Part shown: positions 43,584 to 53,998 of the stretch, piece after piece
Position numbering within the stretch: position 1 is the first letter of the stretch
Layout: every line of letters begins with the position of its first letter
Assembly (NCBI GenBank): GCA_026018925.1
Contig: JAKSZU010000016.1
Location: 81,292,059 to 81,356,058 of the forward strand
Reading direction: 5' to 3'
Source: Tupaia tana
Taxonomy: Eukaryota; Chordata; Mammalia; Scandentia; Tupaiidae
Length of the DNA: 64,000 nt
Notes under the pieces: model-generated
The model's input: the letters and a program-made list of their open reading frames with translations, nothing else
Database searches by the model: none
Told to the model about the DNA's origin: nothing
Made by a program: the position numbers and the translations under genes

Positions 43584-44403
43584 AACAAGGTATTGGTTTG
43601 TCTATTGCTGCACGAGAAATCACCCCAAAACTCAGTGACTTCACAGTGACTGTTTGTTCCCTCATTGTTTCAGTGTGTTGGGAATCCAAGACCACGTAAG
43701 GGCTTCCGGCCCGCAGTCTGTTACCAGCCTGCAGTCGAGTTCGCAGCTGGAGCCGCAGTCATCCCAGGGAAATACAGGGAGGGGAAGCTCTGCCTGCAAA
43801 CGCACTACACAGTTGTAGGCAGGCTCTAGACACTTGGAAGCTATTGCCCTAAGGGTCTCAGTTTCTCGCTGGGTATGGGCCAGAGGCTTCCATCAGTTCC
43901 TGATTTGGCTTCTCCATGTGGGCAGCTGGCTTCCATCACAAGAGAAGAGAGAAAGAAAAGACGTACATGATAGACGCTGGAGTCTTTTTGTAAACTAATC
44001 TCTAAAGTGCTATCCCTGAGCCAGGTGTTGGGACGCAGTAATGTAACTGGACCTACGTGGAAAAGGTCCCAGGTTTGCATTCCAGGAACCCCCAGAGCAC
44101 ACTACATGTACCATGTGCCTGCCTTGGCCCAGGCAAGCTGAGACTGGGGGAGGATCGTGGCAAGAAAACCCTGTCGGAGGGTGCCTGTCCCTCTGATTCC
44201 CTGCCTCTCTCTCCGTATCTCTCGTGGAATAAGTAAATAAACTTTTATTAAAATAACATCCCATCACTTTCTTTATTCCATTCATTAAAAGTGAGTTGCT
44301 AGATTTAGGTCAGACTCAGGGAGGGGATTACACAAGAATGTGAATAACAAGAACAAAGACAACTGGAAGCCACGTTAGAGGCTGCCTACCACACAGAAAC
44401 CTA
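43584..44403 (+). mobile_element. old interspersed repeat inserted in L1, family unassigned
   Basis: TTGGTTTGTCTATTGCTGCA, TCACCCCAAAACTCAGTGAC, GGGTCTCAGTTTCTCGCTGG, CTTCTCCATGTGGGCAGCTG, then (after a SINE) CATCCCATCACTTTC, GGGGATTACACAAGAATGTG and AGAGGCTGCCTACCACACAG. This order is a common mammalian repeat, probably LTR or DNA-transposon class, which I cannot name with certainty. Confidence 0.7.
44017..44252 (+). mobile_element. SINE type D
   Basis: Plus-strand reference copy for type D: TGAGCCAGGTGTTGGGACGC, GGTCCCAGGTTTGCATTCC, AAAACCCTGTCGGAGGGTGC, GGAATAAGTAAATAAAC. It is nested in the unassigned repeat. Confidence 0.8.
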
Positions 44404-44428
44404 GCAAAAATGACCAAGAAAATGAGAG

Positions 44429-44659
44429 AGAGCCAGCAGCTGATGTGAAGGTTAAGGTGCTGGATCTCACATGGCCAACAGCATGGTTCAAGTCCCAGAC
44501 CTAGTCGCTTGAAAAACATGCCAGGCATGTGTGCATGTATGCCTAAAATCCCAAGAGGAGAATGGAGAAGGGATTACAGGGTGGCCACCCCCCTGGGGTG
44601 CTTTCTCTCTCTTTCTCTCCCCCATCCCAAGTGGTACACATACTCTATAGCAAAACTAA
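44429..44659 (+). mobile_element. SINE type A, older
   Basis: AGAGCCAGCAGCTGATGTGA head, GGTTCAAGTCCCAG B box, ends CTCTATAGCAAAAC. Confidence 0.8.
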
Positions 44660-44822
44660 AAGAGAAACAGAAAATACAAATTATCAATATCAGAAATTAA
44701 AGACAGGACATCACTAGAAAAGATAATGAGATAAAATGAATAACGGTTTGTCAATAAATTTAAAAACCTAAGTGAAATGGACAAATTCCTTGAGAGACAC
44801 ACAATATCAAAACTCAAAAGGA

Positions 44823-45088
44823 TGGGACCAGCAGTTAGCGTCATGGCTATGTCACTGGACTCCCACGTAGTCGACCGCGGTTCGCGTCCCGGACCCGGTG
44901 GCTTAAACTCACGCCGGGCGCGTGTGCGTGCGTGCCCAAGATCCCGAGAGGAGAATGGAGGAGAAGGGATTGCGGCGTGGCCATCCCCCCTGGGGGGTGA
45001 TTTCCTGCTTTCTGTCTCCCTGTCTCTCTCTGTCTGTCTGGCGAGCGCACGCGCCCTATAGCGAAAACCTCTCAAAAAAAAAAAAAAA
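44823..45088 (+). mobile_element. SINE type A, youngest-looking copy
   Basis: CpG sites are largely kept (GACCGCGGTTCGCGTCC, GCCGGGCGCGTGTGCGTGC, GGCGAGCGCACGCGCCC). TSD AAAACTCAAAAGGA at 44809-44822 and 45089-45102, with an A tail near 20 nt. Confidence 0.95.
44836..44889 (+). promoter_or_regulatory. internal pol III promoter boxes of the young SINE
   Basis: A-box-like TAGCGTCATGG at 44836-44846 and B-box-like GGTTCGCGTCC at 44879-44889. Spacing is tRNA-like. The B box has C where tRNA B boxes usually have A (GGTTCGANTCC). Assignment rests on consensus only. Confidence 0.65.
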
Positions 45089-45131
45089 AAAACTCAAAAG
45101 GAAAGAAAAAAATAGGGGAAAAAATAGCCCT

Positions 45132-45395
45132 GAGGACCAACAATTAGCATAACAGCTATGTCGCTGAACTCCTATGTAGTCGACCGCAGTTCGAGTCCCG
45201 GACCCAGTGGCTTAAACTCACGCCCAGCGTGTGTGCATGTGTGCCCAAGATCCTGAGAGGAGAATGGAGGAGAAGGGATTGCAACATGGCCATCCCGCTG
45301 GGGGTGATTTCTCGCTTTCTATCTCTCTGTCTCTCTCTGTCTTTCTGGCGAGCGCACGCGCCCTATAGCAAAAACCTCTCCCCTCCAAAAAAAAT
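45132..45395 (+). mobile_element. SINE type A
   Basis: GGACCAACAATTAGCATAAC head, B box AGTTCGAGTCC. TSD ATAGCCCT at 45124-45131 and 45396-45403. Lies 40 bp from the preceding SINE, same strand. Confidence 0.9.
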
Positions 45396-45541
45396 ATAGC
45401 CCTAAAGCTATTAAACAAACTTCATTTGTAATTTAGTATTTCCCCACAAAGAAAAGCCCAGACTCAAATATGTTCAGTAGTAAATTTTACAAAACTAAGA
45501 AAAAATATTACCCAAAATTTTCAAAAAATAAAGAGAACACT

Positions 45542-45724
45542 TCTTTTTTAAAGAATTATTTTATTTAACTTTATTATTTATTTATCATTTATTTATTTTA
45601 ATTTGACCAGAGAGGGATAGAGATAGAAAAAACGAGAAAGCAAGCCACCAGGTCCAGGAATCAAACTGCGGTTGGCCACATGGGAGTCCAGTGCCCTTAA
45701 CCACCACGCCACCTGCTGGCCCCA
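45542..45724 (-). mobile_element. SINE type B
   Basis: TTTATTTTAATTTGACCAGA tail, head end CGCCACCTGCTGGCCCC. TSD AGAGAACA[C/T]T at 45532-45541 and 45725-45734. Confidence 0.9.
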
Positions 45725-45763
45725 AGAGAACATTCCAATTCATAAGACCAGAACATACACTTA

Positions 45764-45766
<3 letters not shown>

Positions 45767-45802
<36 letters not shown>
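45767..45802. repeat. (CA)n microsatellite
   Basis: About 18 uninterrupted CA units within the L1 relic. Confidence 0.95.
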
Positions 45803-45804
<2 letters not shown>

Positions 45805-46919
45805 AATAGTCTTTACAAAATTGATGTGAAAAAAAAAAGGTTAAAAAAAATTGCAAATAAAGTCCAGCAATATATAAAAAGTACGATACGACATAACCAA
45901 GTGAGAGATATCTCGGGCAAGTAGGATTGGCTCAGCATTCAAAAAGCAATTAGAGTTAATTCAACATATTTTTAAAAAGGAGAAAAATCTTATGATTTCA
46001 TCAATAGATACAGGAAATATATTTGATAAAATGCAACATGCATTCGTGGTTTTCCTTAAGTTTTCAGTAAACTCAGAAGGAAACTTCCTCAGTCTGACAA
46101 AGGGTGTCTATTTTAAAAATCTATCGCTAACATCTTTAATGATAAAACATTGAATATTTTACCCTCAAGATAAGGAATAAGACAAAGATATCTAGTAACA
46201 CCACTTCCACTCAAAATTTTACTGTAATTATGCCATTAGTGAAGGAAGTCAGAAAAAATAAATAAAAGGCATTAAGATTACAGAAGAGAGAAGTAGATAT
46301 ATCATGTATTTTCTGTGTACATAGAAAACTGTATTAGATCTATGAAAAGCCCACCAAATTAATAAGCTAGCAATAGTCCTAGATTTAATTTCAATATATA
46401 AATGTCATCTAAATATTATACACTATCAATGAACAACTGGAAAACAAAACTTGAAATCACATCATTAAAAATAGTATCAAAAGACAACAAAAAACTAGTA
46501 ATAAATTCAAAAGAAAGAGTTACAATATCTCCATGCTGAAAATTACTTGAAGAAGACCTAAATAAGTGGATAGACATAACTTGTTCATAGATTGTAAGAT
46601 TCAATATTGTTACATCAGCTCTCATCCAAATTGATCTACAGACTCAATGCAATCCCGAACACAATCTCGACAGAGTCGCTTGTAAGTATGATTCTAAAAT
46701 TTATATGGAAATGTGAGCAATCTAGAATAGCCAAAGCAAATTTTTGAAAAGGGAGAACAAAGTTGGAAGACTTAGACTACTTGATTTTAAAACTCAATAT
46801 AAAGCCATAGTACTTAAGATAGTATGGCATTGGCATAAAGATTGACAAAATAAATGAGAAAGTTCAGAAATACACTCACTCAGTTGACAAAGGTGACAAA
46901 TCAATTCAGTAAGGAGAGA

Positions 46920-47428
46920 AGGGCCAGCCCTGTAGCACAGTGAGTAAGCACTGTGCATTGGGAGCAAGATCCTACATGGCTGACCACAGTTCAAATCCCA
47001 GTCCCAGGGGCTTAAGAAACATCTTGAGCGGGAACCAGCAGTTAGTGTAATGGCTATGTCGCTGGACTCCCACGTAGTCGACCGTGGTTCACATCTCGGA
47101 CCCGGTGGCTTAAAACTCACACCGGGCACGTGTGCGTGCATGCCCAAGATCCCGAGAGGAGAATGGAGGAGAAGGGATTGTGGTGTGACTACCCCTCTGG
47201 GGGGTGATTTCTTGCTTTCTATCTCTCTGTCTCTGTCTGGCAAGCACAAGCGCCCTATAGCGAAAACCTCTCCAAAAAAAAAAAACACGTTGAGCACATG
47301 TGTGCCGACAGCCCTGATAGGAAGGAAGAATGGAGGGGAAGGCTGGCAGCATGAAGATGGCCCATTGGGGGGTTCATTTTTGCATGCTCTCTCTCTGCCT
47401 ACCGCCCTCTGGCAATTAAAATAAAAAA
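46920..47428 (+). mobile_element. older SINE split by a young SINE
   Basis: GGGCCAGCCCTGTAGCACAG and CAGTGAGTAAGCACTGTGC form a head unlike type A. The body resumes at 47296 (ACATGTGTGCCGACAGCCC, GATGGCCCATTGGGGGGTTC) and ends GGCAATTAAAATAAAAAAG. Confidence 0.75.
47030..47284 (+). mobile_element. SINE type A, young, nested
   Basis: GGGAACCAGCAGTTAGTGTAA head, A tail of 12. TSD ACA[T/C][C/G]TTGAGC at 47019-47029 and 47285-47295. Confidence 0.9.
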
Positions 47429-47930
47429 GAGGACAACTAGCGATGAAACAACTGGATTCCATATGAAAATTTAAAACACTTTTAACTCTACTGCACACCA
47501 TACACAAAATTAATTTGAGGTGAATCAGAGACCTAAACACAAGTAGAAACCATGATATTTCTAGACAAAAACACAGGGGAGTCCTCATAACCTTGGGATA
47601 ACTGAAATTTCTCAAAACACAAAAAGCACTGACCAAAAGAAAAAAAAAATGATGAACTGGATTTCATCAAAATGTAAAACGTCTGCTCATCAGAAGTCTC
47701 CATTAGAAAATGTTTAGGCAAGGCCATGGACTGAAAGAAACACTTACAGTACATGCATTTGACAACAGTTATCCAGATATCAAAAAAAAGTAATCAAAAC
47801 AACTTAATTTAAAATGGACAAAGACTTGAACACAAACTTTCCAAAAGGAGATAGGCAAATAGCCCATCTGCACATGAAAGTCTCGACATCATTAACCACC
47901 AGGAAAATGCAAAGGAAAGACGTGATGAAG

Positions 47931-48068
47931 CCCAGCTGCAGTGGCGCGAGCAGGAGGCTGCTACTGGATCCCAGTCCAGCCTGCAAGAGGCCAGGTGTGT
48001 GGGGGCAGCTGTCACCCTCAGTAACCGAGAGGCTGCAGCAGGAGGATCCCAACATAGCGAGACCCTGT
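47931..48068 (+). mobile_element. 7SL/Alu-like relic
   Basis: Contains GGCCAGGTGTGTGGGGGCAG, GAGAGGCTGCAGCAGGAGGA and the Alu-like end CAACATAGCGAGACCCTGTC followed by an A run. Inserted in the L1 relic. Confidence 0.65.
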
Positions 48069-48830
48069 CAAAAATTTCGCTCTTTCTTTCCCTCCTTCCC
48101 TCCTGCTCCTCATTTTAAAAAGAAAATAGTGATTATATGCCATTTTTCACATTGATTTAAATATCTGCAATCAAAAATCTTGGCAAGAGCAGATGTTGGT
48201 GAGGTTGCAGAACCACAGGAACTCTCCCACACTGCTTGTGAGGATGGTACAATTACTTTGGGAAATGGCAAAACACACTTAAACACATTTCTCTATGACA
48301 CAGAAATTCTCCTATTTACCTAAGAAAATGAGAATATACGTTCACATAAAAAAAAAACGTAAATAATCATTTATAGAAGCCTTATTCATAGTAACCAAAA
48401 TTTGGAAACAAATATCCATCAATTAGCAGATAAATAAGCAAATTATGGACTATGACTTACTACTCATCAATAAAAAGTTAAAGAGGGAAGAACCATTGAT
48501 ATACACACCAAGAACCAACCTCTAAAACATGTTGTTCAGCAAAAAGAAAGTCAGACGCAAAGAAGTACATGTTAAGTGATTTCATTCATAGGAAGCTCTA
48601 AAAGGGGCAAATTTAATTTACGATGATGGAACTGAGAATAGCGTTTGCCCCTGAAAGGCAATAGGATTGTAACAGGGTCGTGAGAGAATTGTCCAGGGCA
48701 AGGAAGCATTCTAAATTTTGTTTGGCATAATGGTTATGTGGGTATATGCAATTGTCAGAACTAATCACACTGAATGCTCTTAAGGTCTGTGTATTTTATT
48801 ATACCCTTTTTTAAATCACATACTACACAG

Positions 48831-49552
48831 CTCCAGCCTTCTCAAACTCAGTCCAGCCTGCACTCTGCAGAATACTAAATTTTTCAACATCCTCAGTGTC
48901 ATTTTCACTTTCTTTCTGCCTCTTTCCTTTCTGAGTTTCTCCCAACAGCTAACCCCCAGAACACCACACAGTCTTCATGAATTCTTTCAAATCAGTTGTA
49001 TAAGACCAAAATCTCACAAATCAGTTTTTTTAAAAAATTACTCTGGGGCACTCTAAAAATACAAGTGCAATCATTTTAGATCTATTTACCCCAATGCTCC
49101 CCTCAGATTTGATCCTATTACTTCATCTCTCACTGCTGACATCAAAAAGGAGTTTCATACAGTGTATTATGTTCGAGCCATGTGGTATTTTTTTTAATCT
49201 AACATGTAGTCATTAGCAAATGTCACATGAAAATCCAGACATCCAGATTTTCTTAAACCATCAGTAGGTCTAGCAAACATCAATGGGTGTTAAAATGTGG
49301 CTACCTTCTTTCCAAAAGACAGTTGATCATTTTTTCTTACTTACATAAATTTATTTTTAAAGGACTTGCGGTTTACTGTAAAAACCAAATTGATGGCAAC
49401 ATAACAATGGTATTCAATTCTAGCTGGACAATGCTCCCTGTGGAAGAGTCTGGACTATACCCTGTTCTCCGTGCTTAAAACAAAGAAGACAAGATGTTAG
49501 AAACATATTAGCACCTAACAGACTTGACAGAGTCATAAAGATGGGAGAGAAC
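48831..49552. other. AT-rich DNA, no element recognised
   Basis: No gene, no named repeat. Several T/A runs. Confidence 0.4.
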
Positions 49553-49797
49553 TGGGCCAGCTCCATGGCTTGGTAGTTAAGGCAGCTGGATCCCATGTGG
49601 CCAATTATGCATTTCAAGTCTCAGGCCTGCCAGCTTGAGAAACACACTGAATGTGTGTGCAGGCAAAATCCTGACGAGGGTGAAATGGAAGAGAAGGGAT
49701 TGTGGCATGACCATCCACCATGGGGGGATGCTTTCTCCTCTCTCTCTTTCTCTCTCTGTCTCTCTCTCTCTCTGGCAAATGTACTTGCCCTCTAGCA

Positions 49798-49829
<32 letters not shown>

Positions 49830-49830
49830 A
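49553..49830 (+). mobile_element. SINE type A with (GA)n tail
   Basis: TGGGCCAGCTCCATGGCTTG head, B-box-like ATTTCAAGTCTC, body ending GCCCTCTAGCAAGAGAGAG and a GA microsatellite at 49797-49830. Confidence 0.8.
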
Positions 49831-49865
49831 TAACTTTATCACAATGTGACTTAAGTAGTATTATT

Positions 49866-50101
49866 TTGGGGCAAGGAGAGATTTTTTGCTATAGGGCACA
49901 TGAACCAGAGAGACAGTGAGAGATGAAGGAAGAGAAAGTGAGACATCACCCCCAGGGGGGATGGCCATGCCACAATCCCTTCTCCTTCATTCTCCATCAT
50001 CCACACACACACCAAATTTCAAGCTGCCAGGTCCAGGACTCAAGCCATGGTTGTCCCTGTGGAAGTCCATTGCCTTAACCACTATGCCACCTGCTGGCTC
50101 A
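49866..50101 (-). mobile_element. SINE type A
   Basis: Facing the preceding SINE (tail to tail, 35 bp apart). TSD GTGACTTAAGTAGTATTATT at 49846-49865 with a 3-bp-shorter copy at 50102-50118. Confidence 0.85.
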
Positions 50102-50282
50102 GTGACATAAGTATTATTTAATACAAGTCTGTGTAACACTTAAAATTAGCTCTTGGTCCACCCAAAATTTCTTTGCATGCAACCAATAACATTTGTCCCA
50201 AATTAAAAATCATTCACTTTAAGTCCACATTTCTCCTTGGAAGAGACAACCTATGGAATGGAAGGGGGAAAAAAAATAAGTG
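50102..50282. other. unique AT-rich DNA
   Basis: Nothing recognised. Confidence 0.35.
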
Positions 50283-50404
50283 ATCTTCAAAAAGTGTGTG
50301 GAAAATCCTATTATGAGAAAATGATGCATGGGTTTCAAATTTTATCTGCACCAAAATAAATTCATACTCTAATTATATTTTTCCATTAACTTTTCACAGT
50401 TCCC
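50283..50404. mobile_element. palindromic mariner-type MITE relic
   Basis: CTTCAAAAAGTGTGTGGAAA at one end and TTTTTCCATTAACTTTTCAC at the other are inverted repeats. The interior ATGCATGGGTTTCAAATTTT and GCACCAAAATAAA match the relic at 5274-5440. Confidence 0.65.
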
Positions 50405-50526
50405 TCACATTTGCAAACTATACATATGATATAGGGTTAGTCTCCAAAATATGTAAGGAACTCAACTCAATACTAAGAAAACAATCCAATTTAAAAATGG
50501 ACAAAGAATCTGAATAGACATTTCTC

Positions 50527-50572
50527 AAAAATAACCAACAGGCATATGAAAAAATAACCAACAGGCATATGA
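50527..50572 (+). repeat. 23-bp tandem duplication in L1
   Basis: ATAACCAACAGGCATATG with its A run occurs twice at a 23-bp spacing. Confidence 0.9.
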
Positions 50573-50639
50573 AAAAAATGCTCAGAATCACTAATAATCA
50601 AAGAAATACAAATTAAAACCAACTGTGTGAAAAGTCAGA

Positions 50640-50822
50640 TCTCACAAGGCAACACCAGTTTGAACTTCCAGTCCTGTCGACCTGAGACATACCAAGCAAG
50701 TGGATCTAAAGGGCTGGAGGACTGAAAGGAGGGGGTCATAGCGTGACCAGACCCTGTGGAAGGTACTCATATCACTCTCTCATGGATGTACACAATCTAT
50801 CAATGAATAAAGAAAATAAATT
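50640..50822 (+). mobile_element. SINE type C in L1
   Basis: CACCAGTTTGAACTTCCAGT, CGACCTGAGACATACCAAGC and GACCAGACCCTGTGGAAGG match type C. The L1 relic continues on both sides. Confidence 0.65.
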
Positions 50823-51195
50823 TCTAAAATACAGGATATCATCTTGTATCTGTTAGGATGGCCATTATCAAAAGGACAAAAGATAATGGGTATTGGCAAG
50901 GATGTGGAGTAAAGGGAACACTTGTGCAATGTTGGTGGAAATGTAAATTAGTACAGCCTTTATGGGAAACATAGGGAGGGGCATCAAAAATTGTAGGTGA
51001 AACTACCATGTGATCCAGCAGTCCCTCTATTGGGTATACACGCAAAGGAAATAAAATCGGTATGTCAAAAAGATAAGTGTATTATTCATAACAGCCAAGA
51101 TATGGGAATCAACCTAAGTGTCCCTCGATGGTGAATGGATTTTTAAAATATGGAATGCTATTCAGTCTTTATAAAGAAGGAAACCCTGCCAGGCA

Positions 51196-52042
51196 GGTAA
51201 GAAGGGGTTTCACAAAAGATGACCATCTGTCCTGGAGATAGCTTTAGGCTGAGGGCTGGTAACCAAGGGGACTTGTGTAATCCCCACCCTGTGAGCGTTC
51301 AGCAACTCCGATCTCAACACGTGCAGAAATTTTAGCCCCGCTTGGCTCTCAGCCGGCTGATGTGCTCATGGAGTCTCCAGCTCCAACACAGGAGTCCAAG
51401 GAAGCCCAGAGAGAAGTCATTTGGGAAGAAAAGTACTGATACTTTCCCTCGATGTATGAAGAGGCCAGTCATAAGATCACGCCTTAACCTCAGTCATGGG
51501 CCCAACAACTCTCCAGATTCCATTTGAAGCTCAATGTTCCACCTTCATAAAACACAAAGCTCTGCCCAGGTCAGGGTGAGACACCCCAGAGTCTACTTGA
51601 GGTGAAGGTGCTTTTGAAAACAACTTCAGCACGAATACCAAACCAGAATCACCCTGCTGACTCCCTCCAGATCAGGGTGGCTGATGCAGTGTTGGCACTC
51701 GAGAGTCTATTTGCATCAAGTTTTAATGGGAAATATGGTCACGTCACTCACAGGAAAACAAATCCCAGCCCACACTGGAGCTTCAGCTTAATAACCAGGC
51801 TGAGTGTTGGTGGAGGCTTCAGAGCAATATTAAAACCGAGAAAATCCGCAGTGAATCTCCCACTGACATTTCTGCCAAGTGAAGTGGGGGAGAACAGAGT
51901 GAGCTACTCCTTAACTTTGCCTGTTCTGCACAACGGGGGCCCAGCTGGCAATGCCAAACATAGTCATTGCTGGGGTCTTTCAAATAAAAGCTGAGAGTCA
52001 ACTGCCTTGCTTCAGCCACAGGACAGAAATGGGCTTAGCCCA
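51196..52042. other. unique DNA
   Basis: Single-copy. A 130-codon frame at 51602-51994 has no motif I recognise and no splice context, so it is not called as a gene. Confidence 0.4.
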
Positions 52043-52079
52043 TTTCACCACTACCATTAGATAAATGGTAGTGGTGAAA
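52043..52079. repeat. perfect 16-bp inverted repeat
   Basis: TTTCACCACTACCATT (52043-52058), loop AGATA, then AATGGTAGTGGTGAAA (52064-52079). A perfect hairpin in otherwise single-copy DNA. Confidence 0.95.
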
Positions 52080-52325
52080 ATCGAAACCAGCTTCACGCCC
52101 CCACAGCAATCTAGATTCTTTAATATACTTTGTTGGTGGCATTCCGAATTTCTCACAAAAGCAAATGGACATCTCTATGCAATGAATTAAGACAAAAAAT
52201 TAATAAGTGCAAGACACAGGGTAGGAGCGAGTTGTTGGCTGGGTAAGGACATTCTGCAAATGGCATTTGGAAGTCTAGACATCTTCATCACTGACCCAAG
52301 TACTGCCTCCAGGAGCCCCCCCAGT
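52080..52325. other. unique DNA
   Basis: Nothing recognised. Confidence 0.35.
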
Positions 52326-52985
52326 CACGCTGCAGGACTCACCTGGCAGCGTGTTCTGAGCTCGCTGCTCTCACCCAACCTTCCCGGCCCTCCAGTTCAC
52401 CCACATTAAGTGGCCAAGCCCCGTTGGTTTTATCTCCTAAATCTCTCTTGGATCCATTCAATGCCAGGCTGCTCTCCCGATGTCACCATGAGCCAAGCCA
52501 CCATCACCTCCAGCTATTAGCAAACATCTCCCAACTAGAGTTTCCCCTCCCTGTTACAATCTGTGCTCCACACACCCCACAGGAAAACTTCAGAAGGCAC
52601 ATCCAATCACATCACTCCTTCCCATGGCTCCCTACTGCTCTGTGGGACAAGAACTAGAAAAAGGCACCTTTACTGAGTGTGCTTGTCTCATTGCAACTTC
52701 ACAGCAACCCTTCACTCCACTAGTGGGGAAGCCGAGACCTGGAGCTGGGCAGCCACGTGGGGTCAGGGCTGTGAAGTTCCAGAGCCTTCACGGGAAACCC
52801 CACGTGATCCATCCCTCCTTCCTCAGCCTCACTTCCTGCAGCTCACTTGCCCTCCAGTTTCCCTCAAGTCTAATTTATCCCTTTCAACCTCAGTGTTCAC
52901 TGTGCTGTTCCTCACCCTGAAATGTCATTCCCTTACTTCTCTACCTGGTTCACCCAAACTCCCTTGAAAGTGTATCTCATCAAGG
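52326..52985 (+). mobile_element. L2 relic
   Basis: ATCTCTCTTGGATCCATTCA, GAGCCAAGCCACCATCACCT, CCTGTTACAATCTGTGCTCC, CAATCACATCACTCCTTCCC and later TGAAATGTCATTCCCTTACT follow L2 in order. 52655-52800 resembles a reverse MIR inserted in it. Confidence 0.75.
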
Positions 52986-53011
52986 AAGACTTGATTTTTT
53001 TAATGTAACAG

Positions 53012-53293
53012 GGATTTTTTTGTTGGTTTTTGTTTTTTGTTTTTTTTTTTCAGAGAGAGATTTTTGCTATAGGGCGTGAAAATCTTACCAAAGGGATAGA
53101 AAGTGAGAAATCACCCCTAGGGTTGTGCCTACACTGCAATCACTTCTCCTCCTTCGCATCTGTTCTCTCAGGATTTGGGGCACACACACACACATGCCTA
53201 GCATGAGTTCTAAGCCTCCAGGTCCAGGACTCGAACTGTGGTCGACTACGTGGGAGTCCAGCAACGTAGTCCATTATGCCATCTGCTGGTCCC
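53012..53293 (-). mobile_element. SINE type A
   Basis: T-rich start with GTTTTTG interruptions, head end TATGCCATCTGCTGGTCCC. TSD AATGTAACAG at 53002-53011 and 53294-53303. Confidence 0.9.
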
Positions 53294-53322
53294 AATGTAA
53301 CAGTTTTATTAAAATATGATTT

Positions 53323-53567
53323 GGGCCAGCCAGTGGCATGGTGGTTAAGGCAACTGGATCCCACATAGCCAGCTGCATGGTTCAAGTCCCAGACCCAGCA
53401 GCTTGAAAAACATGCCAGGCATGTGTGCATGTGCATAAAATACCAAGAGGGGATGGAGGAGGGGAATATAGGGCAGCTGTCCCCTCTAGATGGTGCCCAC
53501 CCCCTCCCCCCACTGCTCTCACTCTCACTCTCTTCCTCTCCAGTGAGCACACATGCTCTATAGCCAA
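53323..53567 (+). mobile_element. SINE type A, older
   Basis: GGGCCAGCCAGTGGCATGG head, GGTTCAAGTCCCAG B box, ends CTCTATAGCCAATTTGC. Confidence 0.8.
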
Positions 53568-53579
53568 TTTGCTTTTTTG

Positions 53580-53998
53580 TTAAAGGATTTTTTTATTATT
53601 TTAATTTATATTTAATCACATATATCTTTACAGTGTACAACATTGCTTTTTCCAGCACAAATACTATGCATATCATTCAAGACAAAGACATTACTATGTA
53701 CATCATCATAGCAAATAGCTTTTCACTTTTTGTCAATTAAATGTATTTTTCCTTCCCTTGTTCCTCTCCCTCCCTCCACTACCCACCCCGTATTACCCCC
53801 TCCTTACTATCTCTAGTATCTAAAGTTGTCCTCCCTGCTACGATACCTTCCAAACTTTCAGTTCCCACTATCTCCTACACTGTTGGTGGGAATGCAAATT
53901 AGTACAGCCATTTGGAGAATGATATGGAGAGTCCTCAGAACTAGAACTACCATATGACCCAGTAATTCCACTCCTAGGTGTTTACCCAAAGGGTAGAG
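53580..53998 (-). mobile_element. L1 insertion with inverted 5' part
   Basis: 53580 to about 53878 is the reverse complement of an L1 3' end (a T-rich start, then AGTGTACAACATTGCTTTTT). At about 53880 the strand flips to forward ORF2 end (CACTGTTGGTGGGAATGCAA, CTACCATATGACCCAGTAAT, GTTTACCCAAAGGG). Low divergence from the L1 consensus suggests a fairly young insertion. Confidence 0.8.

Larger units (their letters stand above)
39300..48830 (+). mobile_element. old L1 with heavily interrupted ORF2 and 3' UTR
   Basis: One L1 reads collinearly through 39300-40593, 43473-43583, 44660-44822, 45089-45131, 45396-45541, 45725-46919 and 47430-48830. Landmarks include CCCATGGAACATTCACTAGG, AACCAAAAGCTGGTTCCTT, AAATGGACAAATTCCTTGAG, CAGACTCAATGCAATCCC and the late ORF2 block TTCTCCTATTTACCTAAG. 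The encoded enzyme was the L1 endonuclease/reverse transcriptase. It is now riddled with stops. The 3' UTR ends near TTTATTATACCC at 48800-48830. Later insertions within it are listed separately. Confidence 0.85.
50430..51195 (+). mobile_element. L1 ORF2-end relic, SINE-split
   Basis: ATGGACAAAGAATCTGAATA, GATGGCCATTATCAAAAGGA, CTACCATGTGATCCAGCAGT, ATGGGAATCAACCTAAGTGT and ATGCTATTCAGTC are the ordered end of ORF2. Confidence 0.85.

Noticed and set aside
44823-45061. Possible functional tRNA gene
   Set aside because: The tRNA-like head has A and B boxes but cannot fold as a proper cloverleaf with a clear anticodon stem. It belongs to a repeated SINE with A tail and TSD.
46794-47636. 280-codon minus-strand open frame
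   Set aside because: It runs through L1 relic, two nested SINEs and their tails. The amino acids are reverse readings of those repeats.
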